DNA of 64,000 bases, from the NCBI RefSeq assembly GCF_028826105.1, contig NZ_JAQGPL010000001.1, positions 4,366,501-4,430,500 on the forward strand, read 5' to 3'. The notes under the pieces were generated by a model, which was not told the DNA's origin, searched no databases, and saw only the letters and a list, made by a program, of their open reading frames with translations. The DNA comes from Paenibacillus humicola (GTDB taxonomy: Bacteria; Bacillota; Bacilli; Paenibacillales; Paenibacillaceae). Positions within the stretch are counted from its first letter, which is position 1; each line of letters begins with the position of its first letter. Both the position numbers and the translations under genes were made by a program. Positions 13,801 to 20,720 of the stretch are shown one piece after another.

Positions 13801-14228
13801 CCAGTTTTATTACTGATATTGTAATTCTTTATATTTGTGCTTATAAAATTTTGATACTGCCGATAGCTCGCATCACCAGCCCGTGACCGATTAAATAAGT
13901 CAGTGGAATCTGCTTGATAATCATATTTTGAAATAATGACATTGCGAACCTTGCGCCCTGGAAACGAAAAAGTATATGGAAAAGTAACATTCGGCGTGGA
14001 ACCGGGACCCACTTTTGCAGGGTCCCATGTCCCATCGTTTTTACTCCAAGCCTCGTAATACATAAACGCCACAGCAAAATACCGGGCTTGACCGAATTGA
14101 TTTTTATCAAGTATCGTCTGAACACTCGCATTATCTCCAAGTGCCGCTTCCGCTTGAATAGGAGCCACAAGTGGAATAATTCCTACAAGGATCAAGAATA
14201 TAAGTAGTAAATTTAAACATCGTTTCAC
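7824..14228 (-). CDS. Giant secreted multidomain protein (CARDB / PKD-like modules)
   Basis: A 2134-residue protein with a signal peptide (residues 1-29, hydrophobic core LLLIFLILVGIIPLV). I do not recognise a family for the whole protein. An N-terminal region (30-290) has Tyr-rich segments and a CPTTC pair. About 290-400 resembles a CARDB domain (DLEATNIS...SDETNNDV). Residues 510-820 contain PKD-like units (SYSPDGDNI, VTADRSYSPAG). Residues 830-1340 resemble a beta-propeller-like region with GxxNQM-type strands. Residues 1350-1480 resemble a LamG-like sandwich, followed by more PKD/Fn3-like units to the end. No SLH, LPXTG or transmembrane anchor is seen. The start is GTG at 14228 with AGGTG 5 nt upstream, 9 nt after the preceding gene, so the two are probably cotranscribed. 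Base composition is patchy, with AT-rich stretches in 10.2-11.6 and 12.9-14.2 kb. Confidence 0.8.
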   Translation of the reverse strand: MKRCLNLLLIFLILVGIIPLVAPIQAEAALGDNASVQTILDKNQFGQARYFAVAFMYYEAWSKNDGTWDPAKVGPGSTPNVTFPYTFSFPGRKVRNVIISKYDYQADSTDLFNRSRAGDASYRQYQNFISTNIKNYNISNKTGIGSSTISFTASVDALLDYPTKQVFNMNAPGSNYCPTTCTPSTLIYRYFIPILIEFQLDGKLEVHHYTTDGANIDSSFTDQSRDMQQGSPVSITPATDAAYTYAGYKKSTVSPPTSGVTLTTGSPPIFTYDGTYDKYYLNLYYTKKQAQTDKPDLEATNISSSSAIQVGQPTSFTGTFTNNGTNINTPFNVKVTDERGTVVKLQTFSSAASGATLQLPFSYTFPNTNSKTFKLYVDSANAVSESDETNNDVSGTFTPGQSPAQTDVTGDFDVLPNTITFRDPFKFQPKNFQLQGCTYQYHYYKIERNGLSWTSPNVYGQTTATSFTRSTYPSVIGVGTHDVYMRIVTSCGTTNWIGPKPLEVTSPTTNRPPQFQIAWVHPNAETVPVDTAAEGQTLSLVVIQNPTIPTPYDPDGDSWTFDGFDFAGSGDDWLQQIPAKYPQHPYLSYESIKMDGIGYHLIKAQMHDQWGAVATAYASITVLPPNPVPIIDGPEKVVEGRPLSEPVTADRSYSPAGRSINHSLDEWTNKKDVYTTPGTEIIKLDVYDSIGLKSLQPAQQTLTVLEDLPPVPVLQFASPSIRGATTTFQERSYSPDGDNIVKTVVSYRRDSDNDGNFDEETAVNVTLDGSRNFTLTPTKVGKYKMTVYVKEDWGKDASKDFDFDVVNTSPNVSFEVSSESKSPEPIVTVPLKANVLTNPASGWTNSDFRNASKPPSWGVNPSSGALTLAQTYRNRYSLSLGPSSSNVTMIQTNNEYHGYYAKLNNNYYIGTSYCGNRCQVLRVYRWTKDPASTIGGFGDNAVEVAKHDNNGETYGEGLVYVDYLNQMVYTETRSPSCRMDQQCKTFDTYNQYTFTDFIKPGGTPIRSSSVMRINGRIYDGAVMKHYDSASPHYVPLPYGDAIFALDENAAYPNYQKKFTYAWDSEVPTSIQTLYSSNIYQNQQYDATYNSDDAVSDNQLKQYSFYYRDGTGSQDYGYIIYNPVTDKNEYGAGDYKEKTSEIQVGYYSSPESLIPSGDGKYVIERYSSPVTVYQASSGKKVSHLPSGENFMNLTVDNRLFSSTPIDTSGRQTIKEYRLQNDGSLSLLQSLVFNQAASAGTGSDSFNVYSSTLDNGNNFYYTVYDPNFTGVSVKRMNLDTGAVTTLATGIQKGSKEGVADINVLDNGELEVTFFYTSGSLSGHERRIYIVPNDTSHNRDGSDSLLSQNQLLSGTSMNNIQLRYAIRMNRSVSGNVFSGFSFGAQDNSNMYRVEQNHEKIQLTKVVGGKRYVLQSVPYPFTDHQTYGITVSDLDHRIKVSVNNVPVIDLTDMTYDGGKFGPFAELPETEFLAMSFANLDDLSSSSHVNGVAIVDQPVVYTLTSSDLENDPFISDKTEWTYTKTDEKFLDAGDGKSGPSPLEGNLYHAPVTKIGKVGVYQITEKTEDDPNPDYPYPSMTFNSYRQQSNVAVRNLIVHRPPVVDYDLGLNPDHTIKWTDRSHDPDRYLSSTNFSTENTGIDYKATKGIMEKRFYYVTPSGDTVQTKLVTPTEKGTYLVGMAVKDEYEAWSPFLEKSITVNALPSPDDPPQAGFTVTPGTTYRGVNVTMNSTARDKEDGGRENLPHEYYIKNVNGGTETLQSTARTTWTKSFSSLGTFQIRQVVEDHLGQVDQSVQTVKIVNRIPAANVTDPASSDSNNPSKLTVLRPTFRWTYGDADSDPETKYQIKIYRYGGYLEQDSGIQSGNAVSWASVSDLPEHVNLYVQVRSYDGYDWSDWSPAKFFYIETNRPPAADFDWAPKPVYEGDTVAVSLAVEDPDNDKLAVQMTMTGPDGEVQTFGDNLMPPYGKTGPVLNGVKAGNYRLKLTVSDGKAAPVIVEKTLSVLPLSVTGQVKHTVLWDERRKQYNKQASGSEDSPRGYNVFWAGEKFVLAAKTTETGTATMTERVEVTMNGTTVGLKTGSPAQTAWTGEMWEESYIDLPDGPLTFVFKATYTNGTVKTDSVTVTLDGNVLETVGVHRRQ

Positions 14229-14237
14229 AGCATCACC

Positions 14238-15182
14238 TTATTTAAACGGATTAACTAGTAGAACAGGATCGGAACTTCTATCCGTGATATCAGCCGTCAT
14301 TCCAATATAGTCGGCATCGCTAATCTTAAATTTATCGTAATGATCATCCTTAATTGTTTCTCGATCTGTCCAATCAACAACAGAATAATAATGAATTCGA
14401 AACGCATCGATAGATTCGCGTAAATTTGGAATTTCGGGGCGAAACCTCATCGTGTAATCTTTCACATAATCTTTTTTAATAAGATAAAAAAGATTAACCC
14501 CCATCGCACCACCTTGCGTAGTCGTATATTTGATGAAAGAACTGCCGTCTGTAGCTTTCACAAGATCCATTCGGTAGTAAACGGATTCACCAATTATGAC
14601 CGGAAAATCCTCACCCTTTAGGATGTAGGCATTCGTAGCCGGGATGCCGTAAACATTTAACATCGACTCACTCCCTCTAAAATAAGGTCGGAATGGATCA
14701 ACATTGACTTCTTTAGCAATATCCTTGGCGTTAGGAATGTCTTCATTTCCAACCCAAACGAATCGCGCAACCGGATCCCAGCGAACGGGCAATCCGAGTC
14801 CTTCGCTTATCACCCGTATAGGCACGAGCGTCCTTCCTTTGATAACCGTGGCCGGTTGAACGAGCAGTTGTGCTTTACCGTTAATGGTTGCGTCTTTCGA
14901 GCCAATGTTCAATACAAGCTGCTTATCGTCCTTCGTGATCGTAATTCGTTTCCCATCGAGATGAACGGAAGCGCCGAATTTCTGCGCAACAAAACGAATC
15001 GGTACCAGAACCGTTCCATTTACAATGATCGGATCAACATCAGACGCAAGTTTTCTTGCGTTGTACAAAACTTTGATCGGCAGATCGGATTTCACGATTT
15101 TTATCGGTGCACCTGCATTTGCCACTCCAACGGACAGTAGCGAAGACAATGCCAACAGCGTTGCAATTATTTGTTTTTTCAT
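14238..15182 (-). CDS. Secreted copper-amine-oxidase N-terminal-domain protein
   Basis: A 314-residue protein with a signal peptide (MKKQIIATLLALSSLLSVG, cleavage near VANAGA). Residues 35-150 show the repeated beta unit of the Cu_amine_oxidN1 family: IIVNGTVLVPIRFVAQKFGA, TINGKAQLLVQPA, KGRTLVPIRVISEGLG and VRWDPVARFVWVG. The remaining 160 residues match nothing I know. Such domains occur in many Paenibacillaceae exoproteins without an oxidase and probably serve a structural or wall-associated role. It has a strong ribosome site (GGGAGAGG). It precedes the giant protein by 9 nt, suggesting a functional pair. Its DNA is noticeably more AT-rich than most of the window. Confidence 0.82.
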   Translation of the reverse strand: MKKQIIATLLALSSLLSVGVANAGAPIKIVKSDLPIKVLYNARKLASDVDPIIVNGTVLVPIRFVAQKFGASVHLDGKRITITKDDKQLVLNIGSKDATINGKAQLLVQPATVIKGRTLVPIRVISEGLGLPVRWDPVARFVWVGNEDIPNAKDIAKEVNVDPFRPYFRGSESMLNVYGIPATNAYILKGEDFPVIIGESVYYRMDLVKATDGSSFIKYTTTQGGAMGVNLFYLIKKDYVKDYTMRFRPEIPNLRESIDAFRIHYYSVVDWTDRETIKDDHYDKFKISDADYIGMTADITDRSSDPVLLVNPFK

Positions 15183-15278
15183 CTAAAGACCTCTCCCTTG
15201 ATTTCGAATAGTTCTTCTATCGGTTATCTGTTCGGCACATTCTACCCTCTCTCGCCTCGTCCCGGCATAAAAAACAAT

Positions 15279-15326
15279 AAAAAAAGCACCGTCAGCAAGC
15301 TTAAACAAGCCTGCAAACAGGTGCTT
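15279..15326 (-). terminator. Terminator after the glycosyltransferase gene
   Basis: Minus-strand stem AGCACC/GGTGCT enclosing a second GCTTG-type stem, followed by a seven-U tract. Confidence 0.8.
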
Positions 15327-15406
15327 CCTGTTTCCATGGAATGGTACAATTACGAAATCTATTTCCAATTATAGTGCCACATGCGGCAAAAATTCAAGAC
15401 CTGTTT

Positions 15407-16573
15407 TTAAAGTTGTTCCCCGCTTTCGCGAAGCAGCTCCAGCCAGCGGTCGGCGGAATGGCGCCAGGTAAAATGCTTCTCCACCCGCGCCCTGCTCTGC
15501 TGTCCCATGCTGTTTCGCAAAGCGTCATCCTTCAGCAGGGTGAGCAGCCGGTTTTTCAGTTCCTCCCGGAGGTGCTCCGGATCCACCAGGTAACCTGTAA
15601 CGCCGTCCACGATAATTTCCTTCATGCCTCCCGCGCGGGTCGCGACAACCGGGAGCCCGCAGGCCATCGCTTCCACGTTGACGAGGCCGAAGGCCTCCCG
15701 CCGGTCCGACGGCACGGCGGCGACGTCTGCTCCCAAAAACCAGTCCTGCACTTTGGAATGCGGCACATAGGGAACGAATTGCACATGTTTGCGCATCCGG
15801 TTTCCCATGCGATGGAGCTCGCGCACGTATGGTGTTTCTCTCCGGGAGCCGTAAAAGGCTCCGCCAACGATCACCAGCAGCACGTTCGGATGTTGGGCGA
15901 TCAGCTCGGGCATGATCGACAGCAGATGATGAACGCCCTTGATCCGCCGCAGCCGGCCCATGAATAAAATGACGTTTCTGCCCTTCCAGCCCCGGGCTTC
16001 CCGAAGCTGATCGCGGCGGGCCTTCCCCTGCCCACTGTATTGCGATATGAACCGCCCGGTATCGACACCGGGATAGACGACCCGCAGCTTATGCGCAATT
16101 TCCGGCGCCTGCGAAGCGACCGTATCGCGCAAAAATTCGCTGTTCACGATAATCCGCTCGGCTGCCCGGAAGCTTCGTTTCAAGGTCGCCGGCCGAATCG
16201 CCTTCCGGCTGATAAACGTTACGGAGTGCAGGTGAAGCCACAAACGGCTTCCGGGCCGGATCTTTTTCAATTTCAGCAGCAGCCCGGGCCGGTTCTCGAC
16301 CTGCGTAACGGCTGGATTGTACTGTTTCAGCGAACGGCCGACCTTCAGGACATACCGGCTCTTGTCCCCTGCCGGATAACGCACGCACACCGCGCCGCCG
16401 AGCATCCCTTTCCTGCGCAGTGACGCGCCCAGTCTTCCGTAAATCCGCGCCTCGATCGTTGGAACGAGCAGCGGGACGAATTTTTCCACGACGCGCTCAA
16501 CGGAGCCGCTATTCGGGGAAGGCAGCGGAAACGCCCCCGGCGTCACGAAGGCGATTTTCGGTCGCGACGGCAT
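15407..16573 (-). CDS. Glycosyltransferase family 4
   Basis: GT-B fold sugar transferase of 388 residues. Seen: N-terminal KIAFVTPGAFPLP with an SGSVERVVEKF helix, RIIVNSEFLRD, VVYPGVDTGRF, ILFMGRLRRIKGVHHLL, and the donor-binding EAFGLVNVEAMACGLPVVATRAGG (an EX7E motif), then GVTGYLVDP. The N-terminus resembles CotSA-type spore-coat glycosyltransferases, but acceptor and donor cannot be read from sequence. I chose the ATG at 16573; an in-frame TTG at 16585 abuts the GAGGAG site and is less likely. It is monocistronic, closed by the terminator at 15279-15326. Confidence 0.88.
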   Translation of the reverse strand: MPSRPKIAFVTPGAFPLPSPNSGSVERVVEKFVPLLVPTIEARIYGRLGASLRRKGMLGGAVCVRYPAGDKSRYVLKVGRSLKQYNPAVTQVENRPGLLLKLKKIRPGSRLWLHLHSVTFISRKAIRPATLKRSFRAAERIIVNSEFLRDTVASQAPEIAHKLRVVYPGVDTGRFISQYSGQGKARRDQLREARGWKGRNVILFMGRLRRIKGVHHLLSIMPELIAQHPNVLLVIVGGAFYGSRRETPYVRELHRMGNRMRKHVQFVPYVPHSKVQDWFLGADVAAVPSDRREAFGLVNVEAMACGLPVVATRAGGMKEIIVDGVTGYLVDPEHLREELKNRLLTLLKDDALRNSMGQQSRARVEKHFTWRHSADRWLELLRESGEQL

Positions 16574-16835
16574 GCCAACAACCAACTCCTCTCTTCAACA
16601 GAAAGCTTGTTGCTATAGCATACGCAGCAGCGTGCGCCGCCGAATCCGGCATTGTCCCATCATTTGCTTCTTGGTCGCGCACAAAAGGACACTTCTTCGT
16701 ATTTTGAGCCATATCCCTGTATTATCCAATCGGTCCGTCAGCCAGATCAGATGAAAAAAGTCAAAGGATTTGCATGCGGCACGCCGTCCGTTCGATGCCC
16801 CGGCCAGTAACAGCAGACTGCCTTTACGAATGCCT

Positions 16836-17144
16836 TTACGAATGCCTTGCCGCCTGTTTGCCCGCCGACCACGCCGTGCCCGCAATTAATGCGAATACAT
16901 AGGGACCCAGATAAGCCCCGCTGAGCAAAAACAACGGCTTCCGCAGAAAGCCGTGCACTTCCGTTAAATAAACGGTGCCGTGCAGCAGCGTCAGCAGCAC
17001 GCTTTTGGCCGAGAGCACGAACAAAATCAGAAAGCCGAGCGCCGCAGCGCCGTCGACGATTGCCCGGGCGGTGCGGTTTAAACCGCGCAGCCAAAGGAGC
17101 AGCAGGCCTGCCGCAGCGAAAACGCATGTTAATAAAACCGTCAT
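16836..17144 (-). CDS. Small hypothetical membrane protein
   Basis: A 102-residue protein with about three hydrophobic segments (VLLTCVFAAAGLLLLWL, ALGFLILFVLSA, and a C-terminal YLGPYVFALIAGTAWSA). It has a clear GGGGGTG ribosome site 8 nt before the ATG. It is divergent from psd. I do not recognise the family and assign no function. The 260 bp between it and the glycosyltransferase start shows no convincing gene. Confidence 0.6.
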   Translation of the reverse strand: MTVLLTCVFAAAGLLLLWLRGLNRTARAIVDGAAALGFLILFVLSAKSVLLTLLHGTVYLTEVHGFLRKPLFLLSGAYLGPYVFALIAGTAWSAGKQAARHS

Positions 17145-17314
17145 CGTTTTTTCACCCCCATTGCCAGCATGCGCCTCCGTCCGTTTCCTTAAACATGATG
17201 GAATAGCAATACCTGGTACGTTCTATTGATTAATAAGGCTCGATGTGTCAAACTAGTCGGAGAGTTTCAGGGTATGCATGCTGTTTCACAGGAGAAAGGA
17301 CGTGAATTCCCGGT

Positions 17315-18103
17315 ATGGCCAACTGGCTGCTTCGTTTGATGACCGAGCTTAGCTCCCGCAAATGGATTTCGCGGTTGACCGGCCGTTTCGCCCAGTCGCC
17401 TGCCAGCCGGCGTTTTATCCCGAGATTTGCCCGAATGTATGGAATCCGCACGGAGGAAGCCGAAAAGCGGCTGGACGAATATGCGACGCTGAACGAATTT
17501 TTTACGAGAAGGCTGAAGCCCGGCATGCGAACGGTCGACTCCGATCCGGCGGCGCTCATCAGCCCTGTCGACGCGCTAATTACGGGGGCCGGCCCGATCC
17601 GGACGGGAACGATCCTGAACGTCAAAGGACAGGATTATACGATCGACGAGCTGCTGAACCGTTCCCCGCGCACCGAGAGCTATAAGGATGGCTATTATAT
17701 CGTTCTTTATTTGAGTCCAACCGACTACCACCGAATCCATACGCCCGTGGACGGCGTCATTGTGGAGCGGGAACATGTCCCCGGCAAAGTGTACCCGGTC
17801 AACGAATTCGGCCTCCGGCAGATGCGCCGGGTGCTCAGCCGCAACGAGCGGCTCATCACCTATATCCGGCACGGCAGCGGCGAGGCGGCCGTCGTCAAGG
17901 TTGGCGCCATGAACGTCAGCAGCATCAAATACGCCGAGCCGAAGCGTGACCAGGTCTCGAAAGGCGAAGAGCTTGCCTACTTCGAATTCGGCTCCACCGT
18001 CGTCCTGCTGACCGAGGACGGCACGTTTGTCCCCCGGAACGATTTGCAGCCGGGGCTGAAGGTGCGGATGGGCGAAAAGCTCGGCATGCTGGTAACGGAA
18101 TAA
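17315..18103 (+). CDS. psd: Phosphatidylserine decarboxylase
   Basis: Makes phosphatidylethanolamine from phosphatidylserine at the membrane. The 262-residue proenzyme has the family segments ISPVDALITGAG, GGYYIVLYLSPTDYHRIHTP-like text (YYIVLYLSPTDYHRIH), GAMNVSSIKY and the self-processing site FEFGST, where S227 would become the pyruvoyl group. The start is uncertain: the ATG at 17315 lies about 14 nt after an AAAGGA, and no better in-frame codon is near. It is convergent with the mocR-type gene and separated from it by a bidirectional terminator. Confidence 0.94.
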   Translation: MANWLLRLMTELSSRKWISRLTGRFAQSPASRRFIPRFARMYGIRTEEAEKRLDEYATLNEFFTRRLKPGMRTVDSDPAALISPVDALITGAGPIRTGTILNVKGQDYTIDELLNRSPRTESYKDGYYIVLYLSPTDYHRIHTPVDGVIVEREHVPGKVYPVNEFGLRQMRRVLSRNERLITYIRHGSGEAAVVKVGAMNVSSIKYAEPKRDQVSKGEELAYFEFGSTVVLLTEDGTFVPRNDLQPGLKVRMGEKLGMLVTE

Positions 18104-18131
18104 GATCTATTGAGATCCCTTTACCTGTAAT

Positions 18132-18154
18132 AAAAAATAGCGCCGGCGCTTTTT
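18132..18154. terminator. Bidirectional terminator between psd and the MocR-type gene
   Basis: Palindrome AGCGCCGGCGCT flanked by an A-run on the left and a T-run on the right, midway between convergent stops at 18103 and 18169. Confidence 0.75.
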
Positions 18155-18168
18155 ATGCCGCCAACGCT

Positions 18169-19896
18169 TTATTCGGCGCCGAAGAGGACGCGAGCGGCGG
18201 CCTCGATCCGCTTCACCCCTGCGGCGATGCGCTCCTCGGGCAAATGCGCGAAGCCGAACAACGCCGTCTCGCAGGGCGGCTTCCCGATCCAGAAGCGTGC
18301 GCCGTCGGACCAGCGCACTCCGTATTCCGCGGCACAGGCGGTGCGCAGCTCGGCGTACGCTTCGGCGGAGCCGCGCCAAACCGCGCACAGGTGAAGCCCG
18401 GCGCCGGACGGCACAAAGCGGAACCAGCGGGTAAGCCTCGCCGCCGCTTCCTCCTCGAAGCGCAGCAGCCGGCGTCCGCAGCTGCGGCGCATGCGCCGGA
18501 TGTGGCGGGCGTACCCGCCGCTTGCCATAAACCGCGAGAGCGCCCGCTGCTCAGGCACGCCGGGCGGCTGCGGCTCCAGCAGCGCTTTCGCCCGCTTGAA
18601 CGGACCCGCGAGCGATTCCGGCAGCACCGCATAGCCGATTCGCAGCTGCGAATACATCGTTTTCGAATAGGTGCCGACGTAAACGACCCGATCCTCCCGG
18701 TCGAGCGCCTTCAGCGGCTCGACCGGCCGGCCGCCCCAGCGCAGCTCGCTGTCGTAATCGTCCTCGACAATAACGGCGTTCCGCCGCGACGCCCAGTCCA
18801 GAAGCTCGATTCGCCGCTCGACGGGAAGCACCGCTCCGGTCGGGAAATGCCGCGTCGGCGTCACGATCAGCAGCTCGGCCGGCCAATTGTCCGGTACGAT
18901 GCCGCGGTCGTCAACCATAGCCGGCACGACCTTGGCACCGGCCGCCTGTGCTGCCCGAAACGTGCCCATGTAGCACGGATTTTCCAGCACAAGCCGGTCG
19001 CCCGGCTCGAGGAGCAGCATCTGCAGAAGTGCGATCGCCTGCATCGAGCCGCTCGTAATGAATAGCCGGGACGCATCCGCCCGGATCCCTCGCTCTCTTC
19101 GCAGCTCCTTGGCAATCGCTTCGCGAAGCGGCAGATGGCCTTCCACGGGAACGGACGAAAACGGCAGCCCGTCCGTCATCGCGCGAACCTCGCCGTAAAG
19201 CATCGACCGCCATTCCCCGAGCGGGAGCTGGTTCGGATCGGAATTCCCGATGGTAAAATCGACGGGGTCATCGAAGCCGCCTATTTCCGCCTCCTTGTAC
19301 TGCTCAGGCGCAGCTTCCGGCAGCCTGGAGCCCCATGCCGACAATTTCAGCCGCTCTGCGGCAGGTCTGCCGTGCGCCGGGACGGTTGAAGCGGATGCCG
19401 GACCCTGCCATTGAACAAAAGGCCGCGATTCGGCTGTATGGTCAGCCTTTGCGAAGCCCGCCTCCGAAGCTGTCCCGTATTGACGGCTCTCGTACGCCTC
19501 ATTTTTGCCTGCGGGGACATCCATTCCGAGACCTCGTGCGCGCGTGAACGGTTGATCCGTTCCGCTTCTTTCCGCACTCGACTGTCGCCGCTCCGGCTCG
19601 TCATCACCCCGCCCGCCTGCTTCCGCGTTCCGGTCCGCTCCCGTCAGCTCGACCGCCACGAAGGTGCCGAGCCCTCTCTCGGTCCGGACGTATCCTTCCG
19701 CCAGCAGCATATCGTACGCCTGGTTGACCGAGCCGCGGGATATCCCGTACAGCTTCGCCAGCTCGCGGCTCGAAGGCAGCCGCATGCCTTCCGTCAGCGT
19801 TCCGCTTACGATCGCATGGCGAAGCGCCTGATACAGCGCCGCGGTCTTATGGCCGAGCTCCATATAAAATCGGTCGAACGCAATACGAAAATCCAC
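18169..19896 (-). CDS. MocR/PdxR-type GntR-aminotransferase regulator
   Basis: Transcription factor with an N-terminal winged helix (ALYQALRHAIVSGTLTEG, LPSSRELAKLYGISRGSVNQAYDML, GLGTFV) and a C-terminal class-I aminotransferase fold (FTIGNSDPNQLPLGEWR, GHLPLREAIA, FITSGSMQAIAL, ENPCYMG, TPTRHFPTGAVL, EDDYDSELR, YSKTMYSQLRIGY with the PLP lysine). The interdomain linker, about residues 90-205, is long and low-complexity. The start is GTG at 19896 because GGAGGAG lies 8 nt upstream; an ATG at 19926 would place that site inside the gene. It is divergent from a pyridoxamine-phosphate-oxidase-like gene, a usual arrangement for this family, which senses PLP or related compounds. Confidence 0.9.
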   Translation of the reverse strand: MDFRIAFDRFYMELGHKTAALYQALRHAIVSGTLTEGMRLPSSRELAKLYGISRGSVNQAYDMLLAEGYVRTERGLGTFVAVELTGADRNAEAGGRGDDEPERRQSSAERSGTDQPFTRARGLGMDVPAGKNEAYESRQYGTASEAGFAKADHTAESRPFVQWQGPASASTVPAHGRPAAERLKLSAWGSRLPEAAPEQYKEAEIGGFDDPVDFTIGNSDPNQLPLGEWRSMLYGEVRAMTDGLPFSSVPVEGHLPLREAIAKELRRERGIRADASRLFITSGSMQAIALLQMLLLEPGDRLVLENPCYMGTFRAAQAAGAKVVPAMVDDRGIVPDNWPAELLIVTPTRHFPTGAVLPVERRIELLDWASRRNAVIVEDDYDSELRWGGRPVEPLKALDREDRVVYVGTYSKTMYSQLRIGYAVLPESLAGPFKRAKALLEPQPPGVPEQRALSRFMASGGYARHIRRMRRSCGRRLLRFEEEAAARLTRWFRFVPSGAGLHLCAVWRGSAEAYAELRTACAAEYGVRWSDGARFWIGKPPCETALFGFAHLPEERIAAGVKRIEAAARVLFGAE

Positions 19897-19940
19897 CCTG
19901 CCTCTCCTCCAAACGAAGCTCCGCATTCGAACCTGAGCTT

Positions 19941-19978
19941 ATCCAAACTGGTCCAATAAAATTGATCATAATTGGATC
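19941..19978. promoter_or_regulatory. Candidate MocR-family operator
   Basis: The 139-bp divergent intergenic region contains three related half-sites: ATCCAA at 19941, GTCCAAT at 19951 and the inverted ATTGGAT at 19971. The last two form an inverted pair with a 13-nt spacer. Placement and direct-plus-inverted half-site layout fit MocR regulators; binding is inferred. Confidence 0.5.
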
Positions 19979-20035
19979 TTTTTCTTTGTCAATCGCCATT
20001 TTATACTGAGCCCATGATCAAAGGAGGAGAAAACG

Positions 20036-20665
20036 ATGAGAAGAGCGGAATTTGCGGTCGATCCGGAAACGAATCCGGAAGAGCTTGAGGCATTTTTGGA
20101 GGAGATGAGCTTCGGGTTCATCGGTATGATCGACAGCGAGGGAAATCCGGCGGTAACGCCGCTTAATTTTGTGTACACCGGAGGAACGGTTTATTTTCAC
20201 GGGAGCCGGATCGGGAAAAAAATGCGCAGCATTGCCGGGAACGAACGGGTATCGTTCGCAGCCGCGAAGGAGTATGCGGTGATCCCGTCTTATTTTACCG
20301 ACCCGCTGCTCGCTTGTCCGGCAACGTCCTATTTCAAGTCGGTTCGTATCGACGGCCGGGTCCGTATCGTGGACGACCCGCAGGAAAAGGCCGAGGCGCT
20401 CGGCGCGCTGATGCGCAAGCTGCAGCCGGAAGGCGGCCACAAGCCGATCGACGCCAGCGATCCCGATTACGCTCCGCGTCTGAAGGGAGTAGCAGTGCTG
20501 CGTCTCGATGCCGAGCGGATCAGCGCCAAATTCAAGTTCGGCCAAAATTTGTCCGATACGAGCAGACAAGCCGTCACGGACGGGCTCGCCGGCCGCGCCC
20601 TTCCGCTCGACATCGAAACGATCGAGCTGATGCGCCGCTACTGCCCGCATGCCATCGGCGATTGA
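20036..20665 (+). CDS. Pyridoxamine 5'-phosphate oxidase-family flavoprotein
   Basis: A 209-residue split-barrel protein. Seen: GFIGMIDSEGNPAVTPLNFVY, YFHGSRIGKKMRSI, VSFAAAKEY and FKSVRIDGRVRIVDDP, the pattern of the FMN-binding PNPOx-like (NimA-type) group rather than of true PdxH. The substrate is unknown. It has an ideal ribosome site (AAAGGAGG, 8 nt). The divergent MocR-type regulator shares its promoter region, so expression probably follows vitamin B6 status or a related amine; that is inference from context. Confidence 0.82.
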   Translation: MRRAEFAVDPETNPEELEAFLEEMSFGFIGMIDSEGNPAVTPLNFVYTGGTVYFHGSRIGKKMRSIAGNERVSFAAAKEYAVIPSYFTDPLLACPATSYFKSVRIDGRVRIVDDPQEKAEALGALMRKLQPEGGHKPIDASDPDYAPRLKGVAVLRLDAERISAKFKFGQNLSDTSRQAVTDGLAGRALPLDIETIELMRRYCPHAIGD

Positions 20666-20720
20666 CGACGGTTATCCCGGGGCCCATCTTCGACACGGCA
20701 TCGCGCCGGCAAAGCGCCCG

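Noticed and set aside
17302..17304. GTG as an alternative psd start
   Set aside because: It is out of frame with the decarboxylase.
19920..19936. tRNA T-arm-like GGTTCGAAT
   Set aside because: No acceptor, D or anticodon arms around it; it is inside the regulator's 5' region.
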